Assembly (NCBI GenBank): GCA_023394415.1
Contig: JAEXAR010000021.1
Location: forward strand, 1-24,536
DNA: 24,536 nucleotides
DNA from: Bacteroidota bacterium
Lineage (GTDB): Bacteria > Bacteroidota > Bacteroidia > Flavobacteriales > Weeksellaceae
Direction of reading: 5' to 3'
Shown here: positions 1-7,350 of the stretch, in pieces
Position numbering within the stretch: position 1 is the stretch's first letter
How the letters are laid out: each line of letters opens with the position of its first letter
The notes under the pieces: model-generated
What the model saw: the letters and a program-made list of their open reading frames with translations, nothing else
Databases searched by the model: none
Told to the model about the DNA's origin: nothing
Program-made: the position numbers and the translations under genes

Positions 1-33
1 TGTCGATCATAACTATGTAGGTTTAAAAATAGT

Positions 34-97
34 AAAAAGTTATTTCCGAAAAATTTTTTGAGCTTTGAGGGCTCAAAATTTTTCAGAATAACTTTTC
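34..97. repeat. Long imperfect inverted repeat (hairpin)
   Basis: The left arm (about 34-63) and right arm (71-97) are near-perfect reverse complements around a 7-base loop. The outer part pairs AAAAGTTATT with AATAACTTTT. The inner part pairs GAAAAATTTT with AAAATTTTTC and closes with GAGC/GCTC. One or two mismatches and a two-base bulge interrupt it. It may be a transcription terminator for a gene beyond the left edge or part of an insertion-sequence end; the sequence alone does not decide. Confidence 0.6.
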
Positions 98-98
98 A

Positions 99-123
99 AC
101 TTACACAGTTTGTGGGAGGCTAC
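99..123. mobile_element. Possible insertion-sequence terminal repeat
   Basis: Read on the minus strand this segment begins GGTAGCCTCCCACAAACTG and continues TGTAAG. That layout, a G-rich tip followed by a GTGTAA-type block, resembles terminal inverted repeats of IS256-family elements as I remember them. If so, the element would lie to the left, mostly outside the window. No transposase, partner repeat or target duplication can be seen here, so this is tentative. Confidence 0.25.
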
Positions 124-124
124 C

Positions 125-155
125 AAAAAAACACCGAAAATTTCGGTGGTTTTTA
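125..155 (-). terminator. Intrinsic terminator downstream of serS
   Basis: A perfect 8-bp stem, CACCGAAA (132-139) paired with TTTCGGTG (141-148), is flanked by A-runs on the left and T-runs on the right, so it could work in both directions. It lies about 55 bases beyond the serS stop codon and probably ends the minus-strand transcript. Confidence 0.8.
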
Positions 156-204
156 GTTCTTATAAGTATTTGAATCTACCAAAGACTATGTCTGAAAATA
201 TTTA

Positions 205-1476
205 TTAATTAATGATATTGAATCTTGCATATTCTGCGATTTTTGCAGGAATTCGGATTCCTTCTTCTGTTTGGTTGTTTTCCAGAAGTGCGGCCATAAT
301 TCTTGGTAATGCCATTGCAGAACCGTTTAGCGTGTGAACCAATTGTGCTTTTCCTTCCCCACCTTTATATCTGCATTTCAAACGATTAGCCTGGAAGGTT
401 TCAAAATTGGAAACAGAGCTTACCTCAAGCCATTTTTCCTGTGCTGCACTCCAAACTTCAAAATCGTAAGTCATTGCTGATGTGAATCCCATATCTCCAG
501 CACAAAGTCTTAAAATTCTAAATGGCAGTTCCAAATCAGTTAAGATTCCCTTCACGTGTTCTACCATTTCTTCTAAAGCCTCGTATGAATGATCAGGATG
601 TTCAATTCTCACGATCTCAACCTTTTCGAACTGATGAAGACGGTTCAAACCGCGAACGTGAGCGCCGTAACTTCCTGCCTCTCTTCTATAACATTGTGAA
701 AATGCGGTGTTTTTTACTGGCAATTCTCTTTCTTCCAAAATCACATCTCTGTAGATATTGGTTACCGGAACTTCTGCGGTTGGGATAAGATATAAATCGT
801 CCAATCCAACATGGTACATTTGTCCTTCCTTATCGGGAAGCTGTCCTGTTCCGTAACCTGAAGCTTCATTCACAACGTGTGGAGGATTAACTTCTAAATA
901 GCCTGCATCCACATTTTTATCAAGAAAATATTGCACCAATGCTCTCTGCAATCTTGCTCCTTTCCCTAAATAAACAGGAAAACCTGCACCGGCAATTTTT
1001 ACACCCAGTTCAAAATCTATCAAATTATATTTTTTCGCCAATTCCCAATGTGGTATGTTGCCTTCTCCTAAACCTTCCACCTCGTGAGATTGGTAAACAA
1101 TTTCATTATCGTCTGCAGATATACCAGCTTTTACCATATGATACGGCACGTTTGGAATTTGGTATAAGATGTTTTGAAGTTGGGTTTCTACCTCATCCAA
1201 TTTCTGCTTTAGTATTTGAGATTTCTCTTTGTATTCGGCAGTTTGTGTTTTTGCAGTTTCAGCTTCATCTTTTTTCCCTTCCTTCATCAAAAGCCCTATT
1301 TCTTTGGATATTTTATTCATCTGTGAAAGATTTTCATCCAGCTCAAACTGAATTTTTTTTCTTTCATCGTCCGCATTTATGGCTTCATCAACCAGATTGA
1401 TCTGCTTGAAGTTTCTTTTGTTTAATCCCTCTACCACACGCTGCTTATTTTCGCGCAAAAAGTTTACCTGTAACAT
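205..1476 (-). CDS. serS: Serine--tRNA ligase (SerRS)
   Basis: Class II aminoacyl-tRNA synthetase that charges tRNA-Ser (and tRNA-Sec where present) with serine in the cytosol. The 423-residue length is normal for the family. Residues about 30-105 are rich in K, E and Q and form the long antiparallel coiled-coil arm that grips the tRNA extra arm. The catalytic core follows: the serine-pocket TAEVP motif at 233-237, motif 2 around 260-272 (QCYRREAGSYG) and motif 3 around 382-397 (NGSAMALPRIMAALL). The ATG start gives the expected N-terminus MLQVNFLREN. It lies 71 bases downstream of a lipoprotein gene, with a TAAATTTG -7-like element in that gap, so it may have its own promoter as well as read-through. 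A terminator follows. Identification is secure. Confidence 0.97.
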   Translation of the reverse strand: MLQVNFLRENKQRVVEGLNKRNFKQINLVDEAINADDERKKIQFELDENLSQMNKISKEIGLLMKEGKKDEAETAKTQTAEYKEKSQILKQKLDEVETQLQNILYQIPNVPYHMVKAGISADDNEIVYQSHEVEGLGEGNIPHWELAKKYNLIDFELGVKIAGAGFPVYLGKGARLQRALVQYFLDKNVDAGYLEVNPPHVVNEASGYGTGQLPDKEGQMYHVGLDDLYLIPTAEVPVTNIYRDVILEERELPVKNTAFSQCYRREAGSYGAHVRGLNRLHQFEKVEIVRIEHPDHSYEALEEMVEHVKGILTDLELPFRILRLCAGDMGFTSAMTYDFEVWSAAQEKWLEVSSVSNFETFQANRLKCRYKGGEGKAQLVHTLNGSAMALPRIMAALLENNQTEEGIRIPAKIAEYARFNIIN

Positions 1477-1535
1477 TATAATTGATTTGAAAAAGTTGAA
1501 AAAATTTGAATTCTATACATCAAATTTTAAGAATA

Positions 1536-1543
1536 CAAATTTA
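1536..1543 (-). promoter_or_regulatory. Possible -7 element for serS
   Basis: On the minus strand this reads TAAATTTG, an exact match to the Bacteroidota TAnnTTTG -7 element. It lies between the lipoprotein stop and the serS ATG and would give a leader of roughly 50 nt. No clear TTG is seen at the -33 position, and AT-rich spacers produce such matches by chance. Confidence 0.35.
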
Positions 1544-1547
1544 CGAA

Positions 1548-2039
1548 TTATTTCACGATGGTGATGATGTTGGGTTGTCCTTCAACCTTTGTGAAAATAA
1601 CCACATTATTGTAGGTGACTGAACTTATTTGAAAGGCTGCAGAAGTATCATCGTAGAAAATCTGCATTCTGTCTTCTACAATATCAGCACTAGTAGTGGC
1701 TTTAAACTGCACTGCGATGTCTGATTTATAATTTTTTTTGGTCTCGGTTGAATTGGGCTGTAACACTCTGGTTGCTCCAGCAATATATTCTAAATATTTC
1801 GTTCCGCTATCATCGGTTCTTAGTGTTGAAGTTACCGAAACTCTGTCTCGGAGCGCACTCAAATCTTTTAGCTCAACACTGTAAAACGAACCGGTATTAC
1901 TTTTATTCAGTAAATCAACTTCGGCAGAATTCTTGACATAAATTTTTAGAATCTGATCTATCTTGCGGATATCATCAATATTTTCTCCACGGCAGGAAAA
2001 CAGAAAAATTAAAAGACTTAAAAGTTTCAGAAATTTCAT
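1548..2039 (-). CDS. Small lipoprotein of unknown function
   Basis: A 163-residue protein that I cannot assign to a family. It begins with a short lipoprotein signal: K-containing n-region, a hydrophobic stretch LLSLLIFLF, and the lipobox LFSC with Cys16 as the predicted lipidated residue. The mature protein is therefore probably anchored to a membrane on the periplasmic or outer face. The rest is polar and predicted to be largely beta-strand, with no repeats or recognisable catalytic motifs. It sits 17 bases after asnB and 71 bases before serS, so it is probably transcribed with the glycan genes upstream. This does not show a functional link. The phenylalanine at lipobox position -2 is slightly unusual but seen in Bacteroidota lipoproteins. 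Confidence 0.75.
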   Translation of the reverse strand: MKFLKLLSLLIFLFSCRGENIDDIRKIDQILKIYVKNSAEVDLLNKSNTGSFYSVELKDLSALRDRVSVTSTLRTDDSGTKYLEYIAGATRVLQPNSTETKKNYKSDIAVQFKATTSADIVEDRMQIFYDDTSAAFQISSVTYNNVVIFTKVEGQPNIITIVK

Positions 2040-2056
2040 TTTGTAAAGATAAATAT

Positions 2057-3916
2057 TTAATCAAAATAGGCTTGCTGCCATATTTCAAAAGTTACCAACT
2101 GCCATATTTTATTTAAATCTTCAGGTTTGTGTATGTTATGATGCCATTGATGAATGGTTGTATTATTGAAAAGCTCTCTTGCTTTAAGGCTTTCGAGATG
2201 TATGCTGATAAAACTTCTTAAACGTTCATCTTCCAAATACCATTGATAGAATGGAAAAGTAAATCCCTTTTTTTTCATTTTTAAAACCTGTTCCGGAATA
2301 TATTTCTGGGCAACCTTTCGAAGCAGCGGTTTATTGGTTTCCCCATTATATCTCATTTCTTCAGGAACTTGCGCAACATAATCGATTAAATCGTTACTTA
2401 GATAAGGATAACGGAACTCCACACTATTTTTCATAGCACTTAAATCGTCCCTGAAAGCGTGATGAGATGCCAGCGATTTGTACATTTCTTCCAGAAAATA
2501 ACTCTGATAACTGGTGTCATTATGTTTTGAAGCAATGATTGTTGGCTTTTGTAAAAATAGTTCTTCAATCTCGTATGGCTTCATCCCACCTTGTCCGTTC
2601 CTAAAAAAATCCTCTGAATTTTTCAGTGAAAGATAGTTTCTGATTTTTTTGGATTTCTGCGAATTGCCTTTTGCAAAGTATCTTAGAAAACGAAGGTTTC
2701 TTCTTTTCTTCCAGAGCTTAAACTTTAGTAAATGGCTGTAGCCTCCAAAAAGTTCATCAGCTCCGTTCCCGGAAAGCACCACTTTATAGCCCTTTTTTTT
2801 ACAAAATTCTGTAGCATTTAACAATGTTTCTAATGCAACATAAGGTTCTTCGAAATGTGCAATGCTTTCCTTAAGATTATTCAAAATATTTTGTGAGCCT
2901 ACATTTTCGATGTAGTGAGTTATTGCATTTTGCTGCGCAGTAAGTGTTGCATTTTTAACCTCATCATCGACATAATCATAGGAAATTGTAAAAGCTTCTA
3001 TTGAATCTTGATTTCGCTTTGCCAATACAGAAATCAAAGTAGAATCAATGCCTCCACTCATCATAGATATCACCGGAACATCCGAATAAAGCTGTGAATC
3101 AATATTATTTTTAATCAACTTTTCAACTTCATTTATGGCTTTATCCTCGGTGATTTTAGGATTGGTTTTTCGAGGAATTTCATAATATTTTTCAAAACTA
3201 AATTCTTCGGTAAATAAATCGTAGACTCCAAAATAACCCGGTTTAAGTGAATGTATTCCTTTAAAACAAGTGTTTGGACTAATGGTTGCTTGGTAGGTAA
3301 AATTGCTCTCAACACCTTTCCAGTTTATTTCGGGCTGAATTTTTCCGGTTTTAAGAAGCGCCTTGATTTCTGACGCCCAAAACAAACCATTTTCGTTCAT
3401 AAAATAAAAGAAAGGCTTAAGACCAACGCGATCTCTTGCAAAGATTAAACGGTTTTTATTTTTATCAAAGATGCAAAAGCTGAACATTCCATCCAGTTTT
3501 TCAATCACTTCTGTTCCCCAAGTTTCATAACCTTTTAAAATAACTTCGGTATCTGAATTACTGTCAAACTGAATTCCCAATCGTTCAAGCTTTGACCTGA
3601 TCTCACGAAAATTATAAATTTCGCCGTTAAAAGTAATGACATTACCTTCTGCTGAACCCATTGGTTGATGGCCTTTTTCTGAAAGCTCAATAATAGAAAG
3701 CCTACGAAAACCTAATGCCAATTCAGAAAGGGCATTTGCAGATAGTGGCAAATATTTAGATTTTATACTATGAAGACTGTCGGTTCCGGAAAAGTGATGA
3801 TGATTAAAGTAATAACCTTCATCATCAGGTCCACGGTGTTTGATAGTCTCACTCATCTTCAAAATTATTTCTGAAGACAGTTGTTGTTTAGAATGAAAGC
3901 CACAAATACCACACAT
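2057..3916 (-). CDS. asnB: Asparagine synthase (glutamine-hydrolysing) family amidotransferase
   Basis: A 619-residue AsnB-type enzyme with two domains. The N-terminal class II glutamine amidotransferase releases ammonia from glutamine: nucleophile Cys2 (MCGICGF), NGE at 97-99 and Asp122 in the SDTE motif. The C-terminal synthetase domain carries the ATP-pyrophosphatase loop SGGIDS at 287-292 and activates a carboxylate as an acyl-adenylate for amidation. The start is fixed because Cys2 must follow the initiator Met. Classical AsnB makes asparagine from aspartate, but this copy lies 4 bases after a polysaccharide flippase that overlaps a glycosyltransferase. AsnB paralogues in such clusters are often thought to amidate sugar acids or amino-acid substituents of surface glycans. 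Family assignment is secure. The substrate (aspartate or a glycan carboxylate) is open. Confidence 0.9.
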   Translation of the reverse strand: MCGICGFHSKQQLSSEIILKMSETIKHRGPDDEGYYFNHHHFSGTDSLHSIKSKYLPLSANALSELALGFRRLSIIELSEKGHQPMGSAEGNVITFNGEIYNFREIRSKLERLGIQFDSNSDTEVILKGYETWGTEVIEKLDGMFSFCIFDKNKNRLIFARDRVGLKPFFYFMNENGLFWASEIKALLKTGKIQPEINWKGVESNFTYQATISPNTCFKGIHSLKPGYFGVYDLFTEEFSFEKYYEIPRKTNPKITEDKAINEVEKLIKNNIDSQLYSDVPVISMMSGGIDSTLISVLAKRNQDSIEAFTISYDYVDDEVKNATLTAQQNAITHYIENVGSQNILNNLKESIAHFEEPYVALETLLNATEFCKKKGYKVVLSGNGADELFGGYSHLLKFKLWKKRRNLRFLRYFAKGNSQKSKKIRNYLSLKNSEDFFRNGQGGMKPYEIEELFLQKPTIIASKHNDTSYQSYFLEEMYKSLASHHAFRDDLSAMKNSVEFRYPYLSNDLIDYVAQVPEEMRYNGETNKPLLRKVAQKYIPEQVLKMKKKGFTFPFYQWYLEDERLRSFISIHLESLKARELFNNTTIHQWHHNIHKPEDLNKIWQLVTFEIWQQAYFD

Positions 3917-3920
3917 AAAT

Positions 3921-5147
3921 TTATATCCTTTTCAACTCATAAAGATACGCCAAAACATAAAGAATTCCCGAAAACACCAGTCCAAAAAAACTTATGAAAG
4001 CTACTCCTATTAATCCGTAAATTGGGATTAAAACATAATACAACATCGTAAGAAGACAAAACATAATGATTGATATCATTAAATTCCATTTAGGTTTTCC
4101 CAATGCTGCCAATACATACGTGAAAGGCGCACGAATTAAAATCACGGAAACTGCTCCCACCAAAAGCACCCTGAACAAACTGCTGTTACTGTATTGCTTA
4201 CCGAAAAGCAACATCAAATCATTTGAAAATACAAATCCTAAAAATAATATTATCAAACTTACGGGAAGCAAAGTTTTAAAATAATTGAAAAGATAATTTT
4301 TCTGGAAAACTTTATCCTGATAACGTTTACAAAGTTCCGGATAGCCTGTCTGTAAAAAAACATAGGCTATAAAAAGCAAATTCATAGGGATGGTATTGCT
4401 TACACGATAATCTGCCACAGCATTTCCGTTGAGTAATAGTGTGATAAAAAAAATATCAAGCAGATAAATCCACTCTCCTATTTGCGTTCCTGCTACTGTT
4501 GTGATTGAGAAATTCCAGAATTCTTTTTCTTTAAACGTGCTGAAATCAATTTTACCAAAATTAACCCTAAAACGATGAATTAGAAAAACAATAAATGGCG
4601 AGAAACACAATGCCCAAACATAACCATCTTTACCTAAAACATAAATGAGCAAAACCCCTGAAAACAGCATTGCCAAAGAAGCTACAATATCAATTAAAGC
4701 ATATTTTTTATTATTAAAATAAGCTCTTGCTTCAGCTTTTGCCTGCTCCAAAAGAAAAATTCCAAAAAAGCGAATGGTGAAAATAGCAATAAGTTGGAAA
4801 AGCGACCATTCATTTTGATAAACAAATGCTGCAATAACCACCATAACAACGGTAAGAAGCAATTGAAATAGCAAACCATAAGAAAATGAATAAGCTCTCA
4901 ATTTTTCTTTTTCATCTTCATTAATCATTGCGCCAAACCTTAACATCCCTTGGTAACTTCCAAAACCTGTCATTGCAGAGAAAAACCCTAAAAAATTAAT
5001 CGCCGAACTTACCTCTCCAAATGCTTGTTTCTGAAGAAAATTGGTAGCCATTATCACTAGAAGTAAAGCTGAAACTTTTGAAATTAAAACAGCGCTTCCT
5101 ACCCAGATTCCATTATTGAGGATAAAGTTCTTAAGAAATTTTTTCAT
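3921..5147 (-). CDS. Polysaccharide flippase, Wzx/MOP-like membrane protein
   Basis: A 408-residue, strongly hydrophobic protein with around a dozen predicted transmembrane helices. The N-terminal region (GIWVGSAVLISKVSALLLVI, then FGEVSSAINFLGF) is typical of the RfbX/Wzx branch of the MOP superfamily, which moves undecaprenyl-linked oligosaccharides across the inner membrane. A charged loop (INEDEKEKLR, about residues 75-84) separates the second and third helices, as in many Wzx proteins. The length is normal. Its 5' end overlaps the 3' end of the upstream GT4 glycosyltransferase by 17 bases and its stop lies 4 bases before asnB, so the three genes almost certainly form one transcription unit. 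The transported glycan cannot be told from sequence; Wzx sequences diverge strongly. Confidence 0.85.
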   Translation of the reverse strand: MKKFLKNFILNNGIWVGSAVLISKVSALLLVIMATNFLQKQAFGEVSSAINFLGFFSAMTGFGSYQGMLRFGAMINEDEKEKLRAYSFSYGLLFQLLLTVVMVVIAAFVYQNEWSLFQLIAIFTIRFFGIFLLEQAKAEARAYFNNKKYALIDIVASLAMLFSGVLLIYVLGKDGYVWALCFSPFIVFLIHRFRVNFGKIDFSTFKEKEFWNFSITTVAGTQIGEWIYLLDIFFITLLLNGNAVADYRVSNTIPMNLLFIAYVFLQTGYPELCKRYQDKVFQKNYLFNYFKTLLPVSLIILFLGFVFSNDLMLLFGKQYSNSSLFRVLLVGAVSVILIRAPFTYVLAALGKPKWNLMISIIMFCLLTMLYYVLIPIYGLIGVAFISFFGLVFSGILYVLAYLYELKRI

Positions 5148-6264
5148 TCAAAACCTTATTATAAATTTCCGAAATCCGCTTTGCTACTGCTTCTTTACCA
5201 TAAGTATTAATAGCAAATTGGCGCATAGCCTGTTTATCGAAGGTTTTTACACCTTCGACCATATTTTTCATTTCATCATAAAGTTGCTGTATATTTCCTT
5301 TTTCCACCAATATTCCACCAAAATCCTTCACATATTGTGGCACACCACCAACTGATGAAGCAATGGTAGGAACACCACATGCCATAGCTTCTAAAGCAAC
5401 GCAACCTTGTGTCTCATTATCACTAAACAACACCAATGCATCCGAAGCGTTTATTTTTTCAACAAGTTCCGCATGTGATAAATAACCAAAAACTTCTACA
5501 GATTCAGAATGTTCTTTGCCTTCTAAATATGCTTTTACCTGTTCAAGATTATCCGTTCCGCCAATTTTTAGATTGATATTATCATTTTCCTTTCTAAGCC
5601 TTAAGAATGCATCAATAATTTTATAGGGGTTCTTCCTTTCAACAAGATTTGATATATGGATGAATGTGAAATTTTTATGGTGAATTGGCTTCACATCAAA
5701 CAAATCTAGATCCACTACGTTTGAAACGGTTTCCATTGGTGTTTTTACGCCCAAAATTTTTAACCCTTCAAGCAGTTTTTCACTCACAGGCATTATGTAA
5801 GAAGCATTGTTGGCAATTCTTTTGGCAAAATAACGCCAAATTTCGTTATGGGCATCATCTGCATTTTCCAGAAAAGCTGTCCAATGCTCACTCAAAACAA
5901 AAGGAATTCCATATTTTTTTTTTAGCCAAACTGCAAAAAACATATTGTTGTGCAACACATTGGCGTGCACCAAATCCGGTTTTTGCATTTTCTGATATCC
6001 TTTTTGATAGGCATTCATTCTTCTGTAAAAATTAATCACGGGGTTTTTGGTGTTTTTATAATAGACCACTAAAGTCCTGATTCCGTTGATAACTTTATCA
6101 TCAAAAAGAAAATTTTCATTTTGTTTAAAATCGCCGATAGCGTGCAAAACTTCTACATTGTGATACATAGAAACTGCTTCTGCATGCCTTTGTACGAAAT
6201 TTCCGTTAGAGAGCTCCAGATTATTCGGATACCAGGAAGAAATAAAAAGAATTTTATGATGCAT
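5131..6264 (-). CDS. Glycosyltransferase family 4 (GT-B fold)
   Basis: A 377-residue cytosolic or membrane-associated retaining glycosyltransferase. The N-terminal Rossmann half starts MHHKILFISSWYPN and contains the GNFVQRHAEA segment common in GT4 enzymes that build surface polysaccharides. The C-terminal donor-binding half has SNVVD (181-185), the loop HISNLVERKNP (203-213) and the EX7E motif with Glu284 and Glu292 inside ETQGCVALEAMACG. It probably transfers a sugar from a nucleotide donor to a lipid-linked acceptor, which the overlapping flippase gene product could then export. Donor and acceptor are not predictable. It is the first gene of the minus-strand unit, and the DNA upstream is the remnant-rich region up to gltA. 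No wzy, wza or nucleotide-sugar genes are nearby. Confidence 0.88.
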   Translation of the reverse strand: MHHKILFISSWYPNNLELSNGNFVQRHAEAVSMYHNVEVLHAIGDFKQNENFLFDDKVINGIRTLVVYYKNTKNPVINFYRRMNAYQKGYQKMQKPDLVHANVLHNNMFFAVWLKKKYGIPFVLSEHWTAFLENADDAHNEIWRYFAKRIANNASYIMPVSEKLLEGLKILGVKTPMETVSNVVDLDLFDVKPIHHKNFTFIHISNLVERKNPYKIIDAFLRLRKENDNINLKIGGTDNLEQVKAYLEGKEHSESVEVFGYLSHAELVEKINASDALVLFSDNETQGCVALEAMACGVPTIASSVGGVPQYVKDFGGILVEKGNIQQLYDEMKNMVEGVKTFDKQAMRQFAINTYGKEAVAKRISEIYNKVLNEKIS

Positions 6265-6455
6265 GCTGCAAATTTGCCATCGTAAATCTACTTAAAATTG
6301 TTTAAAATTTTTCACGATTGGTTGCTAAAATTTTTTTGAAAGGGTGTTGTTGTTATTTTGCTTGATTTATAAAACTTAACATTCATTCGGATGTTTTTTT
6401 TAGAATTTAATCAAAGCAGTGTAAGCATCCAGATTTTCATCAATAGTTATGTTTT

Positions 6456-6482
6456 AAAAATAAAAACTCCGAAGTTAGGAGT
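6456..6482 (-). terminator. Intrinsic terminator after the minus-strand gene remnant
   Basis: On the minus strand ACTCC pairs with GGAGT around a 7-base loop (6466-6482), followed by a T-rich tract from the A-run at 6456-6465. It lies 45 bases past the stop of the remnant at 6527-6820, which supports that remnant having once been a real gene. Confidence 0.55.
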
Positions 6483-6526
6483 CCTAGGAGAGCTGGATAT
6501 TTCAATTTTTTGAAAAGAAAGTTACA

Positions 6527-6820
6527 TTAATTATAAAATTTTCCAGTTTTTAAATCAAAGTAACCCGCTCCTGTAATCAAAACTTCTTTTCTTAACAAAT
6601 CCCAAAATATTTCTATATCATTATATAGAAAATCTGTACTGCCTGTATTACATATTTCATTTCTCTCTTTGTCAACAAGAACAGCAAATGCCTTTTACCC
6701 TCCAGAGCCACTATCACCTGGTGCGGTTATTGTGAAAATATCATGAGATAAAGATGTAAAAATATTGGTGATTGAATATACCTCAATATCAATTTTTAAC
6801 AAGTAAATACAACGGAAAAA
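6527..6820 (-). pseudogene. Gene remnant with an in-frame stop, unknown product
   Basis: One reading frame on the minus strand is open from about 6820 to the stop at 6527 except for a single TAA at 6695-6697. Upstream of it the frame reads ...SLSHDIFTITAPGDSGSGG; downstream it reads KAFAVLVDKERNEICNTGST and continues for 55 codons in all, ending ...YFDLKTGKFYN. The composition looks protein-like and an intrinsic terminator follows. There is no ATG: the frame meets TGA at 6821-6823 and its 5' part overlaps the beta-barrel remnant on the other strand. I do not recognise the family. It is most likely the 3' part of a decayed gene cut off by a rearrangement near 6770-6820. A sequencing error at the TAA is possible but would not restore a start. 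Confidence 0.5.
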
Positions 6821-7167
6821 TCATTAGCTTACCCATAACTGCAAATTATAATTTTAAAATATATCAAAGTGTACCCGGAAGTTTAAGAGTTGGGGCTTCA
6901 TTGAATACTGAAATATCGAGCAATTTCGATTATCCAACAGAAGTGAGTACAGATTATTGCAATTTTTTTGTTGGTATTACTGGTGGCATAAATTTAAATT
7001 ATAACACCGATAAAACGATTTATTTTATCGGCTTTGAACCAATGTTTGGAACAAAACGTGGTTCAACAACAGGAATTGATTTCAATAATAAACAACAGAC
7101 ACAATATTATGAAATGGAAAATTATTTATTTAATGTTGGAATAAAATTAATTTCAAATAAAAACTAA
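6772..7167 (+). pseudogene. 3' remnant of an outer-membrane beta-barrel protein gene
   Basis: The frame encodes about 131 residues with alternating polar and hydrophobic strands (ISLPITANYNFKIYQ, LRVGASLNTEIS, NFFVGITGGINLNYN, TIYFIGFEPMFG) and ends NYLFNVGIKLISNKN. This is the pattern of the C-terminal strands of Bacteroidota porin-family, PorT-like outer-membrane barrels. The first codon is TTG directly after an in-frame TGA (6769-6771), and the first ATG comes only at codon 91, so no credible start or signal peptide exists. A full barrel of this class is usually about 200 residues or more, so the 5' part is missing. It meets the minus-strand remnant head to head. Expression is unlikely. 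A short gene using the TTG start cannot be fully excluded. Confidence 0.6.
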
Positions 7168-7306
7168 ACGTTTTTTATATAAACTGAAGTTATAATTTAA
7201 GTATTGCTTAAATGTTGGATTATGAAAAATTTCTTGAACATATCTTTTTACTCTAAAAATTTAATGCTTAAAGATATTAAAAGTCCTCCATAATTAACTC
7301 AAACAA

Positions 7307-7330
7307 AAATCCCCGAAAATTCGGGGATTT
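7307..7330 (-). terminator. Intrinsic terminator downstream of gltA
   Basis: AAATCCCCGAA (7307-7317) pairs perfectly with TTCGGGGATTT (7320-7330). A-rich sequence to the left gives a T-rich tail on the minus strand. It lies 20 bases past the gltA stop. Confidence 0.85.
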
Positions 7331-7350
7331 CATATTATAATTTGCAAGAA

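Noticed and set aside
939..1400. Plus-strand open frame of 153 codons
   Set aside because: It lies fully antisense to the clear serS coding sequence, has no recognisable motif and is low-complexity F/L-rich; a shadow frame.
6265..6455. Promoter for the glycosyltransferase-flippase-asnB unit
   Set aside because: TAGATTTA-like matches occur near the start but none with a TTG at the right spacing; not specific enough to annotate.
7195..7212. TTTAAG/CTTAAA hairpin as a terminator for the beta-barrel remnant
   Set aside because: The stem is short and AT-only, with no T-tract following.
7222..7293. Short plus-strand frame MKNFLNISFYSKNLMLKDIK... (23 codons)
   Set aside because: Too short, no family resemblance and no clear promoter; expected by chance in AT-rich DNA.
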